Positions 51,301-62,200 of a stretch of 64,000 nucleotides of DNA are shown here, one piece after another (position 1 is the stretch's first letter; each line of letters starts with the position of its first letter). Origin of the DNA: Cliona cf. orientalis (Eukaryota; Porifera; Demospongiae; Clionaida; Clionaidae); the NCBI GenBank assembly GCA_963930775.1, contig OZ005705.1, positions 4,526,001-4,590,000 of the forward strand, read 5' to 3'. The notes under the pieces were generated by a model that ran no database searches, was not told the DNA's origin, and saw only the letters and a program-made list of their open reading frames with translations. The position numbers and the translations under genes were made by a program.

Positions 51301-53172
51301 TTCCAATGAGAGGGAACACTGGCGGAGAAGAGCCACCTAGCGATCATAAAAGCCAGCATATGAGATCGATTGCTACTGTTGATACTTTTTTAACAGTATA
51401 TCTCCTTCCAATGCAAGTGGTAGCTGGGGAAGAGGGGGGGGGGGGGGGGGGGGGGGGTTGAATGTAGTAGTGGAGGGACTACATTACCCCAACTCCAGCT
51501 GTGTCAACAGACTCCTGTGAGTCGCTGCGGAGTGAGGAGGAGGTGCCACACACTACAGACACCATAAGGATGACCGTTAGTCAAGTGCTAATCGTAGGTG
51601 TGGGAGATGGGTGTCACACTGATTAACCATACTTCGTAGGAGGGGTCCCTTAGATTATAAAGGCTTACATTACTTCTAGTATGATTAAAATATCGGTATT
51701 AAAGGACGAGTCAGAAATCATGGTGGTTGATGATATTGGAGATGTGCAGGTGACAGAGAGAATGATGACGAGCAGAGTGGTGGAAGTTTACCTTGCGTGC
51801 AGATTGTTGCAGCTCCCCAGCTGGATTCTTACAAGTATTGTCTTGTATGCAAAGCAAGAGTGGAGCCATGTGACCCACCACTCAGACAATGTTCCCGATG
51901 CTGTCTGATGGCGATATGATGTATGTGATGAACAGATGTCAGTGAAGATATTGGTGAAGTCTGACAATGCAACACTGCATTTGGGAACATTGTCCGGGAA
52001 TTAGCTGAAGTTGCTCCTGGTGAAACAGTGACAACGTAAACAGTGGTCTTGCTATTGGCTCCTCTAATTAGGGAGTTGACATTCAATTCCTAAAGAATGA
52101 TCAGAGCTTCAGGTGAGAGTAAACTTTGAATAGAAGAGGAAAGGTGATCGAAGTTGCTTGCAATAAGTACAGAACTGTTAATAGTACAACATAGAATTAC
52201 TGTAACTTATAGTTTATTATGTATTAATTTGGAACTGCTATTCGAGTACTATTGTCATGTACAGAAATGTTATAGTCTATATATTTGTCATCATACTACA
52301 AAATATGTAATCCAACTTCACAATAATTAAATATCACATTGGACTGTGTAATGATTTGTTTGATCACTATTGGTCAATGTTATAATATACGTAATATATG
52401 GATGCTGGTTATAACAATGTCATGCTATAAGTTGTAAATTTGAGGGAATTTTTTGCAGAAAAATATACTGTAACAGGGTTTTTCAAGCAAGAAATGTCCT
52501 GAAAACCATGTACTGTGTACCAAAAAAAGAATTCTTTTGACACATATTGCAGATAACAATACATTCATGTTTAGGAATACGTTTGCAAAATCCCCAAATT
52601 GACTACATAATCAAGAATAGCACGTACCACTGAATACGTAATCAAAATATAAACTAGTGATGCAATAAAGCTTATTGGTTTAGTTGGGCTAGGACTAGAA
52701 ATTAATAGTTATAACCTTGTCCTTACACCCAGGGATGATACCAACCATAGGCGTGATTGCAATAATAATTTTATTAATAATGGACCAAAAAAGATTCAAC
52801 AATTTTCACACATTCACTGAGGTGGCCAATCCAGATGAAATTTGTGCTATAAATATCCTAAATACATTATTCAGCTAGTAGTAATAATAATTATTATTAT
52901 TGTATTAACTGGAACTCTTGTATGGTTTAACTGGTCAAGGAATGTGGTCACATGATGCCAAATACTGGTCATATCATTGGTTAGACCTTTATAAAAAAAA
53001 GTATGCTGAAAGCTAAGACTGATCAAATTCAGTGGCGTGGGGCTCTAATGTCATGCTCCTGCATACAAGCTAAAGCACTATATACCGTACTTAATCTAAT
53101 ACTACGTATAGAAAAAAAAATAATTTAAATTTTGAAAAATGCGCGCTTTTCTGGTAAAGGTCGTTCATCGCT

Positions 53173-53210
<38 letters not shown>

Positions 53211-56200
53211 CATATATATATACACGTTATGAGAATTCGTAAAATGCTAATTTCTTATGTTAGATAGGATCATACGTTGTATTCGATTAACTAAGGCATT
53301 CTGGAAGACGGTGAAGTTCCTGAGCAAAAATCAGAATTCAATTCCTACACTAACTCAAGGTGAAACTGTTGCTTCACAAAGCACTGAAAAAGCAAGTATG
53401 CTGAACAATTTCTTTTCCTCTTGTTTCAATACTGCCTTTCTGCCTCTGACCTTGATATGCAACCATGATCGAAACAACCATACTGAAATGTCTCTACTCT
53501 GCACTGAAGATGAAGTACATGACTTGCTACTGACACTAGATGTCACAAAATCCAATGGGCCGGATGGAATTTCCTCATCAATGTTAAAGCACACTGCTGA
53601 TGCCATTGCTCCATCCCTAACGAAATTGTTTAATCTCTCTATACAATTGGGTCAGTTACCATCTCAGTGGAAACGCTCCTTAATTGTACCGATTCCTAAA
53701 AGCTCCTCAACAGGTTCTCCGTCATGTTATCGTCCAATCTCATTATTGCCTATTGTCAGCAAAGTCCTAGAAAGGCACATATGCAATATTCTCATGGATC
53801 ACCTTCAATCCCTTAACTTTATCTCAAACAACCAGTGGGGTTTTCTGGAAGGCCGATCGACTGTAACTGCCCTCATTAAATGTACGGACGACTGGCTAAA
53901 AGAGCTCGAGCTAGGAAACGATGTATGTGCAATTTTCTTCGACTTTCGCAAAGCATTCGATTCGGTACCACATGAACCGCTACTCCGCAAGCTATCTACC
54001 CTGAACTTGGACAACTGCATTCTTACTTGGCTTCATAACTACCTTTGCAATAGACAGCAGGCAGTTATTGTTGATGGAGATGAATCAGAAAGCTGTTCTG
54101 TTTTATCTGGTGTTCCTCAGGGATCTGTTCTCGGTCCAGTTTTATTTCTTGTCTACATCAATGACCTCACAAGGGTGATTGTTCATCCTAGTTCAATCGT
54201 TAACATGTTTGCAGATGATGTTCTCCTCTATCATAGTATCAGTTGCTCAGATGACTATCTTGATGCTCAGCAGTCTATTACGGCCATCGAGCAGTGGTCT
54301 TCAGATAATTACCTCCAATTGAATAGCCTGAAGTGTAAAAGTATGATCATCTCTAGAAAGAAGACTCCTACTACTCCCCATCATGCACTTGTCTTAAATA
54401 ATGGTACACTAGAACAAGTAGAAAGCTACAAATACCTTGGTCTTCTTCTTACTGCTGATCTATCTTGGTCATCTCACATTTCCTCTATCTGTCTCAAAGC
54501 ACGGAAAGTCCTTGGCTTGTTATACAGGAGGTTCTACGGTAATGTAAGCCAGGATGTCCTAAAACAGTTATATCTCTCGCTTGTAAGACCTCACCTAGAA
54601 TACGGCTGCCATGTGTGGAATCCTCATCTTGAAAAGGACAAGAAGGCACTGGAAGACGTGCAGAAATTTGCTTGCAGGATCGCTACAGCACACTGGGATG
54701 AGAGCTATGATACTCTATTGGAACTCCTCCACCTTCAGCCACTTCAGGAACGTAGGACACATGCCAGACTCGGGCTAATGTATAGAATTTTATACAAACT
54801 ATCATACTTCCCAGCAGAAACATTTAAGCTTCGAAACTTAACACAGCCAAACCGTTGTTCACACCAGCTTGAACTCCAAGTCCCATTTGCTCGCACAAAT
54901 TCATATTTTTACTCCTTTGTACCTCATACTTCCTCCTTATGGAACTCCTTACCTAAGGATATCATTAATCTGTCTACCTCTTACCACTCATTTAAGTACC
55001 ATTTACGCTCACAATAGTCTTAATTATTATACCATACTACTATACCATACTACTATCTCATAGTTATCTTTATTTAGTTTTGGGTGCACTTTGCTATTAG
55101 CTTATTGCTACTTGTGTATCCTGTGCATATTGAAATGCATAAAGTATTATAGACAAAAAAAAAAAAAAAAAAAAAAACTACAGTAGTACTGGAGTACAGT
55201 GCTAAGTGTGCAGTACAAGTACACAACCACAAATATCTACGTAGCTGTACTAACCACGAGTAGTGGGCTTTGCTCCTTACTGCTATGTGTATAGCCAAGC
55301 TGCAGACAGTATGATATTTAACTACATCTACTTGGTTTGTAATAATAGTTGAAAAGTAAGAATCTTAGTACACCCTTCCCCACGCTCTATAAAAAAGTTC
55401 TGGATAGAACACTGATATACTGTATGGCGGGTAATTTTCGTGGGGTGCTAATTATTGTTATTTTCGTGGTTGACTTGGCAGTCACGAAATTTTCCCACCC
55501 ACGAAAATTACTGCCTACTGTAACAGTGATATGCGAGTCCATGATGGTGGGCGTGGCCACAAACAGAGTGGCAGCACGGCCAACACTTTCCAGTATTAGC
55601 AAGCAACAGTAGCCATTGTTATCTAGCTGATGGCGACTTCGACACTAATATTCTATTTATCCAAGTCTCTGTAGGTATGGCTTGATAACAAAGAAGATCG
55701 CGAGCGTGTATATCGATTATATCATCGCTTGTGCAGCTGTGCCACGCCCCTGGACTGGTTGCTGTCACGAAATTTAAAACCACGAAAATTAATTTTGAGG
55801 GCCTTTTCGGACTTTCCATGAAAATTAGCCCCCACGAAAATTACCCGCCATACGGTACCGTATAGCTCCAAATTTTTGTGGTTCAAAATTTTCGTGAAAT
55901 TGCTGAAAATCCCATGATTGAAAATTTTCGTGATAAAAATTTCGTGATCGCCACATTTTTTCGTGAATACCACCGTGCCGCAGCATCCATGTGAATAATT
56001 CACGTTGTAGCTCCGCCCACAATTGCACGTGGCTCGGCAATAGTCTCGCGGAGCCAGACCCTTACGCGGGGGGAGAGGGTCTGGTGACTTGCTATACACA
56101 GAGTTGTTCCGGCGCCCTGTACAGGGCGGCACCAATCAGATTGCAGCATTACTCATTACCGCATTCCTGGTGCGGATAACATTGCGCTCGTGTTAAACAA

Positions 56201-59200
56201 ATCAACGCGCTTCTGCGCGCTGCTTACCAGACCCACACGCGCTTGTGCTCAAGACCACGTGCTGTTTAGACGCCAAGCAATGGAGGACAGCCAGGGGGTG
56301 GAAGAGTGGAGTCAAACAGCTATCTCATCGTCTGTCGATACAGCCACTCATATACTTGGCTACAGCTCTCTGAAAGATAAGCAGAAAGAGGCCATTGTCA
56401 CTTTTCTAAGTGGAAAAGATGTGTTTGTAGCGCTACCTACCGGTTATGGGAAAAGCCTCTGCTATGGTTGTCTTCCTGGAGCCTTTGATATACTCAGAAA
56501 GACAGAAAGGAAATCCATAGCCATCGTTATTTCGCCTTTGACTTCGTTAATGAACAATCAGGTTGCCAGCTTTAGTAGCAAGGGAGTGTCAGCTGCCTTC
56601 ATTAATGACACTTCTTCTCATGAAATGAAACTAGGAGTTCTCTCTGGAGATTACCAACTGGTGTCTTTCAGCCCAGAGTCACTTTTGAGTCGGAGGAGAT
56701 GGAGAGAGCTTCTCAGGCATGAACCTTACTCGACTCACCTCATTGCACTAATAGTTGATGAAGCTCACTGTGTTAAAAAATGGTAAGTTACTAAGTCACT
56801 TGTGTTTTTTTTATTATTAAATATTGTCATGTTAGCAGTTAGCCCCTACAATAAAAGTGCAACTCTCTTTCATAGTGCATGATGCTTCAGTGGTATGACA
56901 TTCTGACTGTGTCCGTGGTCAGTACGTAACTAACTAGTATACAGCAAGTCATGAGATCTTCTCGAGATCTTCTCCCACTGGAGTAGGCAAGGATGTAGAT
57001 GGGTCTGGGAGGGGATGGGGTGATTCAGCCCTCTCAATTAGAGTGCATGGTTCTTCAAAGGCTCAGTAAGCTTCTACCTTCGTTGGAGGGGCACATACCT
57101 CCCACCCTCTAACACTGTAATTAACACCCTCTGAAGGGGTCTGTTATATGAGATTAGGCCAAGATTGAAACATACACCAATTATCACGTGCATAAGCACA
57201 CTTAACTGTTTACATTGATTTCACAGCATAATACACACGCATGTAATTATTAATAACAGCAGTGTATACCTCTCACTCAAAACGTCATAAGATTTCATTG
57301 GCTACTTGCATATTGTTACTCATATACTCTACGCTCACATAAAACGAATTTTACCATGCAGGGGAGACGAATTTCGACGTGAATTTGCAAGGATTGGAGA
57401 GCTTCGGAGCATCATTCCATCAAATGTGAATCTGATGGCACTAACAGCTACAGCGTCCAACTCGTTACGAAGACAAGTGATGCAGACTCTTGGAATGAGA
57501 AATGCATCTGTGATATCTATACCACCAAATAAGAATAACATCAAGTACATTGTTGGGCAGTTTGAAACCCTGGATGTCTCATTTGGACCCTTGGCTGAAG
57601 AAGTCTTAGTTAAGGAAGATCGAAGGAAGCATGGAGAAAGTACTGATCTTCTGTCGAACGATAAATGATTGTAGCACCTTGTACTTCTATTTTAAAAGAA
57701 AACTTGGACACCATTTTACATGCCCTCCTCATGCTCCTGATATCTCTAAGTACAGACGTGTGGAAATGTTTCATAGTTGCACGGAATCGAGTGTGAAGGA
57801 ATAAATAATTAAATCGTTTACAGAACTTGATTCACATCTAAAAATAGTAGTGGTGACTATTGCTTTTGGGATGGGTATAGATCTAGACTGCCCAAATATA
57901 CATCGAGTCATCCACTTGGGCCGGCCAGCAGCATCGAAGATTATATCCAAGAGACTGGTCGAGCGGACCGAGATGGTCTACCATCAACCGCACTACTATG
58001 GCATTAGTCTCGCAAGCCACACCCTTCAATCTCCGCACGCGAGAAAGAGGGTCTGGTAACTTCGCATACATAGAGTTGTGCTGCTGGAATGCAATAATGG
58101 ACCGCTTTACGTGACGTCACGTTAAGTTTAGATTGTGCGGCGCGCGCTTGCCTAGCATTCATACAGGCGCGCGATGTTTAATAACAATGCGCGGTTATTG
58201 CGCTATGGTAACGCTGAAAAGCTGCAATCTGATTGGTCGCTCCAGGATCTTGGAGCGTGTACAACTCGATGTACGCGAAGTTACCAGACCCTCTTTCTCG
58301 CGTGTGGAGATTGAAGGGTGTGGCTTGTGAGACTACTATGGCATCACATAGGAAGAAGAGTACACACGGATGATTGTATAAAAAAAAACACTAGCTAATA
58401 TTCAAATGTTAAACATACGATAAAATTTGGTTCTTGATCCATTCCTTTAATTGGCTTTCATTGTTTTCAGTCATGACGCCATTCCTGATGTTTTTAAATG
58501 ATTCATGTAGTCTACCATCAATTACTTTGAAGACTTTATTGTCGACTAACTCCTCGATAATCAGATCTCGATCTTTAGATATATTTGGAGATGAGTGCTT
58601 GCTTGATGTCGGTGAGAGTTTGCTGATACGATTGAAATTATTTACAACTGCCGGTGTTTTACCAATCACTGTAGCTGCACGCTGGATGGCCTTTTCAGTT
58701 TTATTTGATCCCATGCTCTTCATTGAATTTTTACATAGTCTGTTCAAGTGTTCTATGTGCAGATCACATTCAATATTATGGCCTGTTTGACCATGAGTAT
58801 TGACAAATCTGCTCCAAATTAGTTGGTGTGCCTGACGAGGTGAAAGGGTGAAGTAGTACTGATATAAGGTTCTGAAGGCTTCAATAGAATAGTTTGTGCG
58901 GTTCGATGCCTTAAATATGGGTATAAAATACTTCCAACAACGAAGTACTTGCGGTCCACTTGCATCCTTTATGGTATCTTTAATGAAAGGTAAAATAGGC
59001 CGAGACTCAACACTTCCACAGCGTATATGCAAACTTGCCATCCATAGATGGTTCTGGCGGACTGAGCAAATCAAATTTAAAATTTATGTATGTATCGACT
59101 ATTTTGTGACACACCAGTGCAAAGATCTTTTTTCTCTCCTCATTTGGGTAACATCCAAATATTTTGATGCAGAATAAGATCATCATTATGTGGTATTCCT

Positions 59201-62200
59201 TCCAAATCAGTCATGTTAAACAGTTCCATAGTTGCTACCAGGATGTGACCCGTTGTGATTACATCAATAAAGTCATGTGCAGCATTAACGTTGTCCTTTG
59301 GGTTTGGTTAAACATTGGTACGATTGAGGATATTTCTTAACTGGTAAAGTGTGCCCCGCTCGCATACGGAGTAAGACTTGTACAGGCGCTTCCAAATAAC
59401 CTGCACAATAATTAAAATAATTAATTAATATTAATTTTAATAATATTGATTGTTCGTACCGTAAGGAGAATAACTCCAGTATGCCAGTCTTCGGCAACAG
59501 GTATTAAGCCATTCAATTTTCCGAGAGCTGAATCAGAATTTCCCCTACCAAGCTGGCAACCTCTCGCCCTTGCAACAGTCAGCTGGTCTCCTCCAAGTAA
59601 CACCCTGTGAAATTCGTGTTCATGGATTTCCTCTTCTTGGCTACTTGGAGAAACTTGTACTCGGCGTTCTTTCGTCAATGTCGGTACATATTGATGAAGG
59701 TGATCCAGTATACATACCATATCTTCGATTTTATTTTCATTCTTTGGTAACACTCCCAATGGGACCTGAAAAAATATAAAATATTAATGAGTAATAATAT
59801 TAATATTTTTAAAGTCATAGCTTACAATTCTTGATGGTTTTGACATTTCCTTCGTGAATTGATGAGGAATGTGCCACTCTGCAACGTCACCAAATGTTGT
59901 CTTGAAGTATGGTATGTGAGTAACTAACACCCTTCCGATTAGTATACTGAAGTAATTTGCCATAACCTGATTATCCTCCGGTGAAGGAAGAATGATCTTC
60001 ATTACTTCTGCAATTGATATTTGAGATCTTGTTGGGGTAACATCAGACAATTGAGTGGTATCTGTCCTGTCGAGCACTGCATACATTTGTACATAATGAA
60101 GTGACTTTGTTTTGTTTTCAAATGTCATAAATCTTGGTCTGATGTTGCTATCAATATTATCAACAACTAGTTTAGTGCCCCCGTGATTGGTTTCTTCAAG
60201 TGTGGTAATATCCTTATGTTGCATATCATGATCAATGTTTAAATCTTCTCTATCTTCCTCTTGTAGGGTTGACGGAGAGGAAAAAATTGGACTAAAGGCT
60301 GGTGCAATAATGGACTGTGGTGTTGATGGATCGCTAGGACAATCACTGCGATTTAGTGTAGTATCGTCCATTAATTCAGGATCATGAGCAAGCGATGATA
60401 AAAAACTTTCATCATGGAATGAACTTTCCATACTGTTATCAAGGTCATCACAGTTGGGGTTGAGTGGTATAATATTGTCCTGTGAAGGTACCTAAGAGAA
60501 GAAAACCAATCAGTGATTGACTATATTAGTGGCTGACCTCAGTTGCATATATACCACAAACTATTAATTTTAGCGTTGGCCACATTGCACATAACACTGA
60601 CTTAATTTATAATACCTCGTCTTCAGTTCTTGTATTCTTCATAATATCCTCTACTTGCTCTTTCCATCTACGGATGGGTTCATCAAAATCTTTTCCCAAA
60701 GCATCTAGGGATCTTCTGTGAGAAGTGCATAGGGATAGGCTGTTCAGTTGCGTGTAAACCTGCATGTTGATAATTTAGAGGTGTTAATTACTTTAGCAGC
60801 TGATGATGTAGATGCACTCAGCTAGGTGACTAGACTCAATCAAAGACATTGTACATACCTCTTTAGCACAGTGACCAGTGTACAGTAGCACAGAAATTAT
60901 CTGTTGTACTAAACTCATTGATTTACGTCTATAGTTGCACATCATGGCGATGCACAAGGAGACGATAGATTTGTGATTGTGCCGTGGTTGTTTAATTCTT
61001 ATGCCTGTTGTTAGTATCTGTGTAAGAATAGGACAGTTACTAGTAAGCTCTGTATAGAGTGCTTCCCATGAGAAATTTTCCAACGATTCAGTTGAAGGAT
61101 TGAGCAATGTTGAGTGCACTCTATCTGAGCATAATGACACAATCTCATGATGCACCACGTTAGCAACTTTTCGTATTATATACTTGCTCATGATTACATC
61201 CTTAAAGCATCCTCTAACAACAGCACACTTACTGCCTCGAGCAAGCGATTTTCCTACTGCCTTACGAGATGGTGTCAGGATGTATGATTTGGGCTTTTTA
61301 TAACCAATTGTAACCTACAAGGAACGAGTATATAGTATGGTGGTTATAGTATAGTAGTATTATTGTATGGTGCATGCTACTTACAACAGCCAACGGTGAA
61401 TCTGACTTTGTGGCGGTGTCACTAGTACACTGTGGAGGAATAGAAAGGTGCAACTTTTTAGCTGGGGGATGATCTGTTACATGTGTGTCCTGCATGCAAG
61501 TTCTTTTCTGTCCAGCTCTTGCAGGTATCACAGTCTCAAAGGTACCGTTAATAATACCATTGATTGCTTTAGTCATATTCTCTTCTAAAGCATTTCTCTT
61601 TTCAATCTGCTGTATTTATTAGCACAATTTTTACAAATAATACCATGTCCTGGACTTTTAGCCGATCCAAGTAGTGTATCTATTTGGGATTGAGATAATG
61701 CAACACCAACAACTTCCAGGAACTTCTTTTGCAGGATACTATTCCACATTGGAACTACATCTTCTGCAGACACAAGAATCCGCCGGTCTTTTGATTTATG
61801 AGTAAGATCTAAGTTGCAAGCAAGGCAGATCGGCTCCATTTCTTCACGCAGACAACCACGTGTACAAGCTCACAGCTCAGCTCAGCTGCTTCAGCGAATA
61901 CGCGCAGCTCGTAAATTATCGCGGCGCGTTTTATTACGCAGATGTGACGTCACGTATGAGGGCCTATACGTAACGTCAGCACATTCCATTGGAACAACTC
62001 TGTGTATAGCAAGTCACCAGACCCTCTCCCCCCGCGTAAGGGTCTGGCTCCGCGAGACTAGCTCGGCGTTGGGCTAGTACAGTGCATGAAGAGAAAGAAG
62101 CTAGACAAGACTTATACGGGCCTCTCTTTCTGCCTTCAGCGCCTTCTGCTGTCGTCTATTTGGCCATCTCTTCAACGTGGTTGTTGGCGGATTCGATACT

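Larger units (their letters stand above)
56041..62060. mobile_element. 6,020 bp DNA transposon with RecQ helicase and DUF6589-like transposase
   Basis: Perfect 70 bp terminal inverted repeats (56041-56110, 61991-62060) start TAGTCTCGCGGAGCCAGACC. The flanks are GCTCGGCaa and GCTCGGCgt: 7 identical bases of an apparent 9 bp target duplication. The intact MITE copy at 26017 shows the site without insertion. The element carries a helicase gene on the plus strand (56280-58390) and a transposase-like gene on the minus strand (about 58406-61839), tail to tail. Helicase plus this type of transposase resembles the Academ/AcademH transposons (recollection), but those are reported with shorter target duplications. 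Both genes are damaged, so this copy is not autonomous. Confidence 0.88.
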
